A stretch of 6,275 nt of DNA from Propionibacteriales bacterium. GTDB taxonomy: Bacteria > Actinomycetota > Actinomycetes > Propionibacteriales > Propionibacteriaceae. Below the pieces are notes generated by a model that saw nothing but the letters and a program-made list of their open reading frames with translations, was not told the origin of the DNA and did not search any database. The stretch is taken from NCBI GenBank assembly GCA_030453285.1, contig JAKDKP010000151.1, positions 1-6,275 of the forward strand, written 5' to 3'. A program made the position numbers and the translations under genes. This document shows, in pieces, positions 1 to 6,275 of the stretch; the stretch's first letter is position 1; the number at the start of each line of letters is the position of its first letter.

Positions 1-3000
1 TAGTCGATGATCATCACCTTCGCCTCGTTCCCGGCGTACCGGGTGGTGATGCCGTCGAGGAAGGTCCGCAGCAACGATGTCTTCCCGCACTCCGGCGCCC
101 CAAAGGCGACGAAGTGCGGCTCCACGGCCGGATTCCAGTACGTCGGCGCCAACTCCAACTCGTCCACCCCGAACGGGATCGAACGGTCGCCGCCGTTGTA
201 CTCGATGGGTGGCAGGGCTGCGGCGGGCAACAGCTCGGGAAGCATCCGGACCTCGGCTGCGCGCGGACCCGACCAGGCCGCGTTCATCGTGGTGATCATC
301 TTTTTCGAGCCGTCGGACAGGTCGTCGGCACTCTCGACCGAATCGATCCGCGGCAGGGCGGTGAGCATGTGCAGCTTGTCGATCGACAGACCGCGTCCCG
401 GCCGACCCGACGGCACCAGGGCCGCAATCTTGCGGTCGATCTCGGACTCGAATGCGTCGCCGAGCTTGAGCTCGATCCGGCTCTGGATCAGGTCACGAAT
501 CGCGAGTCGGAAGTCCGACCACTTGTTGCCGGTCCCGACGATGTGCACGCCGAAGCCGAGGCCACGGCCGGCCAGCGTGGTGATCACCGAATCCTGTTCC
601 TCGAACTCCGACCGCATCGTCGACCAGCCGTCGATGATCAGGAACACGTCGGTGGGGAAACGGTCCTTGGGGATGGAGCCGTCCCGACGGCCACGCCGAT
701 AGGTGTTCATCGAGTCCACACCGAGTTCGGCGAAGGACAGCTCGCGGGACTGCACCAATGAAGTCATCTCCGCAACGGTGCGTCGTACGCGATCGACGTC
801 GAGCCGGCCACAGACCGAACCCACGTGCGGCATGTCGCGCATGGCACCGAGCGAGCCGCCACCGAAGTCGAGAACGTAGAAGCCGATCTCCTCCGGGGTG
901 TGGGTGAGGGCCAGCGTGGTCATCACCGTACGGATCGCCGTGCTCTTGCCCGACTGTGGACCACCAATCACCGCCAGGTGCCCACCCGAACCGGCAAAGT
1001 TCATCCACATCGGATCGCGCCGCTGCTGGCGAGGTCGATCGACCAGCGCCACCGGCGCGGTGAGCGTGTGGTGGAACCGCGGATCGGGAGTGGTCAGCCC
1101 GCGTCCTTCGACCTCGGCCAGCTCGCCGAGAAGCTGGTCGGCCGTGGGTGGGTCGTCCAACGGCGGGAGCCACACCCGATGCGACGGCCACCCCTGGCCC
1201 CGCAACTTGCCCACCACGATGTTGAGCAACGTCTCGGTGTCGGCCTCCTCCTCAACGGTGACCGGCTCCGCCTGGTCCTCGAGTTCGTCCTCCTCCGGTT
1301 CTGGCGCCGCGGGTGGTTCGACGATCGGCACGTTGCCCGCCTCGAACTCCAGCACCGGCGGGATCCACGCCCTGGGCTGCAGCGCAGAGGCGGCCATCAG
1401 TCCGCCGGCACTGGCACCGGAGATCGGTGAGGCCGATGTTCCCTCCCAGGGGCCGGAGACGTAGGCGGCCTTGAACTGCACCATGTTGGTCGTGTCGTAC
1501 TTCAGGTAGCCATTACCCGGGCCGCTGGGCAGTTCATACGCGTCCGGGACCCCGATCACGGTGCGCGACTCGGCAGCCGAGAACGTGCGCAGCGCAATCC
1601 GGTACGACAAGAAGGTGTCCAGACCGCGGAGCTTGCCCTCCTCCAGCCGCTGGGAGGCCAGGAGCTGGTGCACGCCGACGGATCGACCGATACGGCCGAT
1701 CTGGATGAACAACTCGATGAATTCCGGACGCGCCGACAGCAGCTCGGAGAATTCGTCGACGACGATGAACAGCGACGGCATTGGTGGGACGTCGAGACCC
1801 TCGAGTCGGGCCTCCTCGTAGTCCTCGCGATTCTTGAAGTTGCCCGCATCGCGCAGCACCTCCATCCGGCGCTCCATCTCGCCGGCCAGCGCGTCCTGCA
1901 TGCGGTCGACCAAGGTCAACTCGCCCTCGAGGTTGGTGATCACGGCCGACACGTGCGGCAAGGTGTCCAGCCCCAGGAAGGTCGCACCGCCCTTGAAGTC
2001 GACCAGGACGAAGTTCAGGAACTCCGAGGAGTGCGTCATGGCCAAGCCAAGCACGAGCGTACGAAGAAACTCCGATTTGCCCGATCCGGTGGCACCGATG
2101 CAGATGCCGTGCGGGCCCATGCCGCCCAGGGCGGACTCCTTGATGTCGAGTTCGACCGGTCGCATGTCGGTGCCGTTGCCCACCGGCACCCGCAACCGCT
2201 GATGCATGGGCCGCAGTTTCCAGTTCTGGCGAAGATCGAACGTGAGCGGGTCGCCCTGGCCCAGCATGGCGGGATAGTCCTTCGGCGGCTCGAAGGTGAC
2301 CTCGGCCGCATCATCGTCGCTGATCTCCTCGACCGCGGTGGTCGGCATCCGATACGGGGCCAGTGAGCGGGCCAGGATCTCGGCGGTGATCATCGGGATC
2401 TGGTCCGGCTTGCCCAACGGTGTCCGGGCGACCTGTCCCGACGGCTGACGACGGTGCAGTGTCAGCGTCTCGGGCTGGGTCTCCAGAATCGCGTGGCCGG
2501 GCTCGACCCGTCGGGGACGTTCCCGGATCGCGGACACGTCGATCATGGTGACGCGTGTGTTCGGTGAGCTCAACGCATCGGCGGAGACGTTGGCGATCCC
2601 GTCCACCAGCAGCACGACGTGTTTGGCTCCGGTGTCCCCACCACCGGAGACACCGTCGCTGACCTGGGCAAGATCAGTGGTGTTGGTGGCGAACAGGCGA
2701 ATCGATCCCGCACCGTCGCGGCGGGTCGGGTGCTGGGCGTGCGGCAGCCACTTCGCCCAGTCCCACAGGTGCCGTGCCTCGGGCGCGACGCAGAACACGA
2801 TCCGGCAGTCGGTCGGGGCCTGCCAGGTGGCGATCTGGGCGATCATCCCGTACGCCAACTGGCGCCCGCACTCCTGATCACCGATCAACTGAACCGTGGA
2901 GAATCCCTTGAAGCTGAGCGCCAGCGGCACGCTGGGCACGGTGCGATGAGTCCGGATGAAGCGCCGCAGTGCGCCAGTGGTGAGAGGTTCGAGGTCCTCG

Positions 3001-3545
3001 ATCGGCTTCGATTCCGGCGGGGTGATCCGTTGGGCGAACTGCTGCGGACCTTCGGAGATGCGGATCGACATGAAGTCGTCGGAGTCGGGGCGTCGCTCCC
3101 ACATCCGCTTCTGCCCCACCGCCGACCACAGCACCGACGGATGCGGATGCCGCCAGGTGACGGCCCGACGCTGGGCAGCGGCGGACTGACGCACCTTGCG
3201 GCGAGTCTGGCTGAGGTAGCGGAAGTAGTCACGTCGCGAAGCGTCGAGCTGGGCGGCGGTGTCATCATTTCCGCGGCCGACCTGGCTCATCATCATGCCC
3301 AGCATCGACACCCCGTACAGGCCGCCCATGACCGCACCCAAGGGGCCACGTCCTGGACCCTGTCCCATCATCATCATCGCCATCGCGCCGGCGCCGGCAA
3401 CCATCGGCAGAGCACGCAGCACTGCGCCAAAACCCTTGGACGGTGGTGGAGGAGGAATCTCGGGAGGGGACTCGAGCAGGAGGTCGCCACGTGGCATCGG
3501 CGGCGGGTCCGCACGCTTGCTGCGGACCCATGTGACGACACCCAT
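1..3545 (-). CDS. eccC: Type VII secretion ATPase EccC, three fused ATPase domains (C-terminus cut by window edge)
   Basis: EccC is the inner-membrane motor of the ESX secretion system; it recognises WXG100-type substrates and drives export by ATP hydrolysis. I translated 1181 codons from the ATG at 3545-3543. Residues ~41-61 and ~69-87 are two Met-rich membrane segments, preceded by a short proline-rich cytosolic tail. A ~350-residue N-terminal cytosolic region follows. ATPase domain 1 has Walker A GATGSGKS (484-491, Lys490), DFKGG at 516 and Walker B LFIVVDE (Asp597, Glu598), so it looks catalytically complete. Domain 2 has Walker A GGPQSGKS (861-868) but Walker B FLIIDGW (Asp972) without the Glu. 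Domain 3 has Walker A GAPECGKT (Lys1155); the window ends at its Walker B (VMIIDY), so roughly 150 residues are missing by family length. An acidic linker (749-771) separates domains 1 and 2. It is a single fused chain, unlike the split EccCa/EccCb of ESX-1. In-frame ATGs at 3611, 3614 and 3623 could extend the start but have poorer ribosome sites. Family call near certain; ESX-4 subtype is inferred. Confidence 0.96.
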   Translation of the reverse strand, partial: MGVVTWVRSKRADPPPMPRGDLLLESPPEIPPPPPSKGFGAVLRALPMVAGAGAMAMMMMGQGPGRGPLGAVMGGLYGVSMLGMMMSQVGRGNDDTAAQLDASRRDYFRYLSQTRRKVRQSAAAQRRAVTWRHPHPSVLWSAVGQKRMWERRPDSDDFMSIRISEGPQQFAQRITPPESKPIEDLEPLTTGALRRFIRTHRTVPSVPLALSFKGFSTVQLIGDQECGRQLAYGMIAQIATWQAPTDCRIVFCVAPEARHLWDWAKWLPHAQHPTRRDGAGSIRLFATNTTDLAQVSDGVSGGGDTGAKHVVLLVDGIANVSADALSSPNTRVTMIDVSAIRERPRRVEPGHAILETQPETLTLHRRQPSGQVARTPLGKPDQIPMITAEILARSLAPYRMPTTAVEEISDDDAAEVTFEPPKDYPAMLGQGDPLTFDLRQNWKLRPMHQRLRVPVGNGTDMRPVELDIKESALGGMGPHGICIGATGSGKSEFLRTLVLGLAMTHSSEFLNFVLVDFKGGATFLGLDTLPHVSAVITNLEGELTLVDRMQDALAGEMERRMEVLRDAGNFKNREDYEEARLEGLDVPPMPSLFIVVDEFSELLSARPEFIELFIQIGRIGRSVGVHQLLASQRLEEGKLRGLDTFLSYRIALRTFSAAESRTVIGVPDAYELPSGPGNGYLKYDTTNMVQFKAAYVSGPWEGTSASPISGASAGGLMAASALQPRAWIPPVLEFEAGNVPIVEPPAAPEPEEDELEDQAEPVTVEEEADTETLLNIVVGKLRGQGWPSHRVWLPPLDDPPTADQLLGELAEVEGRGLTTPDPRFHHTLTAPVALVDRPRQQRRDPMWMNFAGSGGHLAVIGGPQSGKSTAIRTVMTTLALTHTPEEIGFYVLDFGGGSLGAMRDMPHVGSVCGRLDVDRVRRTVAEMTSLVQSRELSFAELGVDSMNTYRRGRRDGSIPKDRFPTDVFLIIDGWSTMRSEFEEQDSVITTLAGRGLGFGVHIVGTGNKWSDFRLAIRDLIQSRIELKLGDAFESEIDRKIAALVPSGRPGRGLSIDKLHMLTALPRIDSVESADDLSDGSKKMITTMNAAWSGPRAAEVRMLPELLPAAALPPIEYNGGDRSIPFGVDELELAPTYWNPAVEPHFVAFGAPECGKTSLLRTFLDGITTRYAGNEAKVMIID

Positions 3546-3553
3546 GCGTACTG

Positions 3554-3560
3554 CCTCTCC
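3554..3560 (-). promoter_or_regulatory. Ribosome binding site of eccC
   Basis: On the minus strand GGAGAGG lies 8 nt upstream of the ATG at 3545. It is a good match to the anti-Shine-Dalgarno sequence at normal spacing. It decides the start: the in-frame upstream ATGs at 3611, 3614 and 3623 have no comparable purine tract before them, and the protein begun at 3545 has the usual short EccC N-terminal tail before the first membrane segment. Confidence 0.75.
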
Positions 3561-3713
3561 GCCGACCCGGACTGTTGGGCACCGACCGGTGAGCCTGGTG
3601 CGCGTCCCCATCATGCCAACCATTGGGATCACGAGCGAGGCGATGCGCATCCCGAGTGGGGCCGATCGGATCGCGGGCGAGCCTCGCGCGCAGCTTTCGC
3701 ACCCCTGAGTCTG

Positions 3714-3719
3714 TACGCT
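3714..3719 (+). promoter_or_regulatory. Candidate -10 box for leaderless eccD mRNA
   Basis: TACGCT matches the actinobacterial TANNNT -10 consensus and ends 7 nt before the GTG start codon at 3727. That is the spacing expected if transcription begins at the first base of the start codon. There is no Shine-Dalgarno-like tract upstream of the GTG, which fits leaderless translation. No good -35 hexamer is visible around 3690-3697, so the promoter call rests on the -10 and its position only. Confidence 0.45.
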
Positions 3720-3726
3720 GCGGCGT

Positions 3727-5094
3727 GTGAGTGCAGCAGGAGAGGACCTGGCCAGGGTCACCGTCATCTCGCCCACGCGCCGCATCGACCTGGCTCTGCC
3801 GGGCGGGACGACGCTTGGCGAGATCATGCCCAACATCGTCCGATTTTCCGGGTACGAGGGGGGCAGCGCCGCCGATGTGGTGCACAACTGGGTGCTGCAG
3901 CGCTTCGGCGAGGATCCCCTCGACGTCACCTCCGACGTGTCCAGCCTCGACATCCGCGACGGCGAGACGCTGCATCTGCGTCAGCTCGAGGCAGCGATGC
4001 CCGACGCCGCGTTCGACGACGTGGTGGATGCCGTCGCCACCTCGACCACGACCCAACCGGCCTGGAACTCCCGACACAGCCAACGGGGCGCCCTGATCCT
4101 GGCAGCCCTCTTCCTGATCGGTCTGCCGACCCTGCTGCTGATCCGGCAATCCACCCTGCTCGGTGCCCTGGCGGCGTTGGTGCTCTCGTTCGGAGCCGGG
4201 CTCGCCGCGGTGCTGGCCTCGCGGGCCTTCGGCAAGCTACCCTCCGCGGTCGCCCTGGGATGGATGTCGGTCATCCTGGGCGGACTGGGCGGTTTCCACC
4301 TCCTGCAACAGGGCCTGGCCATCGCGGTCCTCACCGCGGCGGCCGGTGTTCTGCTCACGGCCGGCGTTCTCGGCCTGGCCGCCCGGGTCACCACCTTCGG
4401 CTTCCTCTCGGTGGCACTGTCGGCGATGGTGATGATCATCGTGCAGATCACCGCCGTGGCATGGCCGGCTCAGGAGGTCGCCGCCTCGGCGGTTGCCGTC
4501 GCGCTGCTGATGGGTCTGACCATCGTGCTCCCGGCGCTGTCGTTCCGACTCGCCCGCATTGCGCTGCCCAACCTGCCCTCGTCATCGGATCAACTGATCG
4601 CCGATGAGACGCCGGTGCAGTCCGACATCGTGATCCGGGCCGTGATGGCCGACAAGCTGCTGGGCGCCTTCCTCACGGCAACGGCGATCACCGTGACGAT
4701 CGGCTGTCTCCAGGTCCTGCGCCACGGATCGATCTGGGCGGTGCTGCTGACCGCTGCCGTTGCGTTGGCTCTGATGCTGCGCTCGCGATCGTTCATCGGC
4801 TTCAGCCACCGACTGGCGCTGCTCGCCTCCGGTATGGCGGTGGCCACCATGGCACTGTCGGCGACGCTGTTCATGATCAACAACGATGTGCTGCGGATCG
4901 GTCTCGGGTTGGGTGTGGGGATCACCGCCTGCGTCATCCTGACCGCGTACGGAACAAGCTTTGCCGACAAGATCATCTCCCCGGTATGGGGACGCCTGGG
5001 CGACATCGTCGAATGGATTGCGATCATGGCGATCGTGCCGTTGGTGCTGGCCGTGCTGGACGCGTACACCTTCGCCCTGGGTCTGGCCGGCTGA
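3727..5094 (+). CDS. eccD: Type VII secretion integral membrane protein EccD
   Basis: EccD is the main membrane-channel scaffold of the ESX complex; in solved complexes two copies per protomer line a membrane vestibule, and the cytosolic ubiquitin-like domain contacts EccC. This protein has 455 residues, the usual EccD size. Residues ~10-90 form the ubiquitin-like domain (strand VTVISPTRRIDLALP, then a basic and acidic helical part ending in DGETLHLRQLE). A linker of about 30 residues follows, then 11 hydrophobic segments at about 121-139, 144-165, 172-190, 193-213, 217-236, 247-270, 317-333, 337-352, 363-383, 387-409 and 427-450. A polar loop at ~271-316 splits them into 6 plus 5, as in the family. 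The start is GTG at 3727; it has no ribosome site but has a -10-like box at leaderless spacing. The gene is divergent from eccC. No mycosin gene follows, unlike eccD4-mycP4 of M. tuberculosis. Confidence 0.95.
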   Translation: MSAAGEDLARVTVISPTRRIDLALPGGTTLGEIMPNIVRFSGYEGGSAADVVHNWVLQRFGEDPLDVTSDVSSLDIRDGETLHLRQLEAAMPDAAFDDVVDAVATSTTTQPAWNSRHSQRGALILAALFLIGLPTLLLIRQSTLLGALAALVLSFGAGLAAVLASRAFGKLPSAVALGWMSVILGGLGGFHLLQQGLAIAVLTAAAGVLLTAGVLGLAARVTTFGFLSVALSAMVMIIVQITAVAWPAQEVAASAVAVALLMGLTIVLPALSFRLARIALPNLPSSSDQLIADETPVQSDIVIRAVMADKLLGAFLTATAITVTIGCLQVLRHGSIWAVLLTAAVALALMLRSRSFIGFSHRLALLASGMAVATMALSATLFMINNDVLRIGLGLGVGITACVILTAYGTSFADKIISPVWGRLGDIVEWIAIMAIVPLVLAVLDAYTFALGLAG

Positions 5095-5130
5095 GACTGA
5101 TGTACTGGATGGATCACGCCCCGACCGGCT

Positions 5131-5160
5131 GGTGATCATTAGACTGCCGACATGATCACC
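5131..5160. repeat. Perfect 9-bp inverted repeat over the NIPSNAP gene start
   Basis: The left arm GGTGATCAT (5131-5139) and right arm ATGATCACC (5152-5160) are exact reverse complements separated by 12 bp. The arm centres are 21 bp apart, about two helical turns. Each arm contains the palindrome TGATCA, so the site is also a direct repeat of TGATCA at 20-bp spacing. The right arm begins exactly at the ATG of the NIPSNAP gene, and a candidate -10 box (5140-5145) lies in the spacer. This looks like an operator for a dimeric regulator. Alternatively, in a transcript reading through from eccD it would fold into a hairpin that buries the start codon. The repeat is seen directly; its function is inferred. 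Confidence 0.7.
5140..5145 (+). promoter_or_regulatory. Candidate -10 box for leaderless NIPSNAP-gene mRNA
   Basis: TAGACT fits TANNNT and ends 6 nt before the ATG at 5152. No Shine-Dalgarno-like sequence lies between the eccD stop and this ATG. Together these suggest a leaderless transcript separate from eccD. No clear -35 hexamer is visible. The box sits between the arms of the 5131-5160 inverted repeat, so a protein bound there would block it. Confidence 0.45.
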
Positions 5161-5481
5161 TGTGTCGTCCATTACACGATCGACTCAACGAAGATCGAGT
5201 CATTCGAGCAGTTCGCCAAGGCGTGGATGCGCCTGGTCGAGGAGCACGGCGGCACGCATCACGGTTACTTCCTCCCCGCCGAAGGGGCCAGCGATCAGGC
5301 GGAGGCACTCTTCACCTTCGACAGCCTTGCCTCCTACGAGAAGTACCGCCAGCTCTTCGGCGTCGACCCGGAGTTCATCGCTGCGGACCGCATCCGCGAC
5401 GAGAGCGGATGTGTCATCCGGTACGAACGCTCATTCATGCGTCCGCTGCTGCCGAACGCGCCGGAGCCTCCACGTCGTTGA
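5152..5481 (+). CDS. NIPSNAP family protein
   Basis: This 109-residue protein has the hallmarks of bacterial NIPSNAP proteins, small alpha+beta-barrel (ferredoxin-like) proteins that usually dimerise. It opens with a strand MITCVVHYTID, then a helix (IESFEQFAKAWMRLVEEHGG), then the GTHHGYFLPAEG motif at ~34-46. A strand with ALFTF (~52-56), a helix ending in YEKYRQLF (~62-69), and the conserved tail DPEFIAADRIRDESGCVIRYER with FMRPLL complete the fold. There are no membrane segments or signal peptide, so it should be cytosolic. The molecular role of most bacterial NIPSNAPs is unknown, and no enzyme activity should be assumed. It lies 57 bp after eccD in the same direction but has its own start signals. 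It may be an unrelated gene inserted in the locus. The family call is strong; any role in secretion is unsupported. Confidence 0.9.
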   Translation: MITCVVHYTIDSTKIESFEQFAKAWMRLVEEHGGTHHGYFLPAEGASDQAEALFTFDSLASYEKYRQLFGVDPEFIAADRIRDESGCVIRYERSFMRPLLPNAPEPPRR

Positions 5482-5497
5482 ATCGAGGCGGTGCAGC

Positions 5498-6275
5498 TCA
5501 GGCGAAGAGAAGCTTGTACTCCAGCTTGGTCGGCGGGATCGCGATCTTCATCACCTGACGCGGCATGGCCAGGATCACTTCGTGGTCCTGCAGGTTCTGA
5601 CACTGCTTGAGCTGGTGGTTGTTCAGGGCGTACGCCCGGCGCAGGTTCTCGCCGACCTTGTCGTTGAACGGCGACACCAGAGCCATGTCACAACTGCGGA
5701 GCGCGAACACCGCACTCGAACTGGTGACGTCCATCGACACCAGGAGTGCCTGCCACGGCCCGAGTGGCTGCTGGATGCCGTCATAGAAATCGGCATCGTC
5801 CACCACCACCGAGGGGCGGTAGGGACGACCGGCCGTCGGTGGCACCTGACCTTGACCCAACATCTCGGCCGTGCCGCCTCCGGCCTGCACGGCGTCCTGG
5901 AGTCCCCGCCATCGTCGTGGCTCCTGCGCCAACACCGACAGATGCGCGCCCAGCGAGATGCAGCGGTACGCCAGCAGCCACGACACATAGTCAGGCACGG
6001 CCAGGAGCACCCGCGTCGGCGAAGTACGGAACAGCCGAATGGAGACCGGGCCATGTGCCCCCTCGCCCAGCAGCAGCCCACTGGGACCGGTCCGGACCAC
6101 CGGCTCGGCCGAGAGTTGCCGGGCATCGTCGGACCAGCCGTTCTGCGCCGACGTCCAACCGCCACCAGGGCGAGGTGTCGTGGCCGGAGTCCGACCCGTG
6201 ACCGGGACAGCCTCGATGGGTCCGGTGCTCGGGGCATCGGCCGGCGGAAGGCTCGGCCAGGATTGCTGTGGTGTC
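5498..6275 (-). CDS. eccE: EccE-like type VII secretion protein, C-terminal part (N-terminus outside the window)
   Basis: The minus-strand frame stays open from the window edge to the TGA at 5500-5498, giving 258 visible residues. The first ~58 form a Pro/Thr/Gly/Trp-containing linker. The next block (GPSGLLLGEGAHGPVSIRLF, then LGAHLSVLAQEP and WRGLQDAV) parallels the EccE core of mycobacteria from memory: EccE1 has GSAGVLVGE, a Pro-Val-rich strand, a helix, AGAMVTVGP and a helix. EccE sits at the edge of the ESX membrane complex with two N-terminal membrane helices, which would lie beyond the edge. The last ~100 residues (VVVDDADFYDG, SCDMALVSPFNDKVGENLRRAYAL, then IAIPPTKLEYKLLFA) I do not recognise; they extend past where EccE1 ends. 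A GTG at 6100 could start a shorter protein, but the coding frame continues smoothly upstream. It converges on the NIPSNAP gene with 16 bp between stops. EccE identity is moderate; a divergent ESX-associated protein is the alternative. Confidence 0.55.
   Translation of the reverse strand, partial: TPQQSWPSLPPADAPSTGPIEAVPVTGRTPATTPRPGGGWTSAQNGWSDDARQLSAEPVVRTGPSGLLLGEGAHGPVSIRLFRTSPTRVLLAVPDYVSWLLAYRCISLGAHLSVLAQEPRRWRGLQDAVQAGGGTAEMLGQGQVPPTAGRPYRPSVVVDDADFYDGIQQPLGPWQALLVSMDVTSSSAVFALRSCDMALVSPFNDKVGENLRRAYALNNHQLKQCQNLQDHEVILAMPRQVMKIAIPPTKLEYKLLFA

Larger units (their letters stand above)
3546..3726. promoter_or_regulatory. Divergent eccC/eccD intergenic region
   Basis: This 181-bp gap lies between the divergent starts of eccC and eccD and must hold the promoters for both unless one is transcribed from further away. 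On the minus side I see only the eccC ribosome site; no convincing -35/-10 pair stands out. On the plus side a TANNNT hexamer sits next to the eccD start. Two short perfect palindromes occur, GATGCGCATC (3642-3651) and GCGAG-C-CTCGC (3677-3687). In DNA this GC-rich, sites of that size can arise by chance, so they are only weak operator candidates. Confidence 0.55.

Noticed and set aside
7..1464. Several plus-strand open frames of about 190-230 codons opposite eccC
   Set aside because: All lie antisense to the conserved ATPase domains 2 and 3 of EccC and show Arg/Ser/Pro-rich shadow composition.
3364..3384. Met-rich run (MAMMMMG) in the first EccC membrane segment as an anomaly
   Set aside because: Met-rich membrane segments are common in EccC proteins, for example in M. 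tuberculosis EccCa1.
3546..3623. Longer EccC from in-frame ATGs at 3611, 3614 or 3623
   Set aside because: No Shine-Dalgarno precedes them, the added 22-26 residues are not EccC-like, and the ATG at 3545 has GGAGAGG at ideal spacing.
3642..3687. Palindromes GATGCGCATC and GCGAG-C-CTCGC in the eccC/eccD gap as operators
   Set aside because: They are short and of a size expected in GC-rich DNA, with no repeat of the same motif nearby; noted only within the intergenic region entry.
2619..4607. A 662-codon open frame on the plus strand, antisense to eccC and overlapping eccD
   Set aside because: Its product is Arg/His/Gly-rich low-complexity sequence with no family resemblance. It is the usual shadow frame of high-GC genes, and the frames it overlaps encode clear EccC and EccD.
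5466..5489. Possible terminator hairpin between the converging genes (GCCTC ... GAGGC)
   Set aside because: The stem is only 5 bp with a 14-nt loop and no T-tract; it lies across the NIPSNAP stop codon and is likely chance.
5498..6100. A complete 200-residue protein starting at the GTG at 6100
   Set aside because: The same frame continues without a stop to the window edge with coherent linker composition, and no ribosome site is evident before 6100, so a truncated view of a longer protein is more likely.

Overview
The window is a stretch of high-GC actinobacterial DNA carrying part of a type VII (ESX) secretion locus. The EccC, EccD and EccE-like proteins, the GC-rich third codon positions and two apparently leaderless starts all fit the Mycobacteriales (Gordonia, Williamsia, Rhodococcus or Nocardia type, or a mycobacterium). 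The sequence alone does not settle the genus.

Layout. Positions 1-3545 on the minus strand hold the first 1181 codons of eccC, the membrane-anchored motor ATPase with three FtsK/SpoIIIE-type domains. The window's left edge cuts it in the third ATPase domain. A 181-bp divergent intergenic region (3546-3726) follows. On the plus strand, 3727-5094 encodes EccD, with a ubiquitin-like N-terminal domain and 11 membrane segments. After 57 bp, 5152-5481 encodes a small NIPSNAP-family protein that is not a known T7SS part. Its start codon lies in the right arm of a perfect 9-bp inverted repeat that also brackets a possible -10 box. Converging from the right on the minus strand, 5498-6275 holds the C-terminal 258 codons of a protein whose first recognisable block resembles the core domain of EccE. 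It is cut by the right edge.

How they fit together. In characterised systems EccB, EccC, EccD and EccE form the inner-membrane T7SS complex: EccD forms the membrane vestibule, EccC recognises substrates and supplies energy, and EccE sits at the periphery. Divergent eccC and eccD is the arrangement of the mycobacterial ESX-4 locus (eccC4 minus, eccD4 plus in M. tuberculosis), so this is most likely an ESX-4-like system. It departs from the M. tuberculosis layout in two ways: mycP is not next to eccD, and an EccE-like gene is present. No WXG100 substrate, EccB or mycosin is visible and these must lie outside the window.

The most notable non-coding signal is the inverted repeat at 5131-5160. 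I see no wholly new system. The unusual points are the NIPSNAP gene inside the locus, its operator-like repeat, and the divergent C-terminus of the EccE-like protein.
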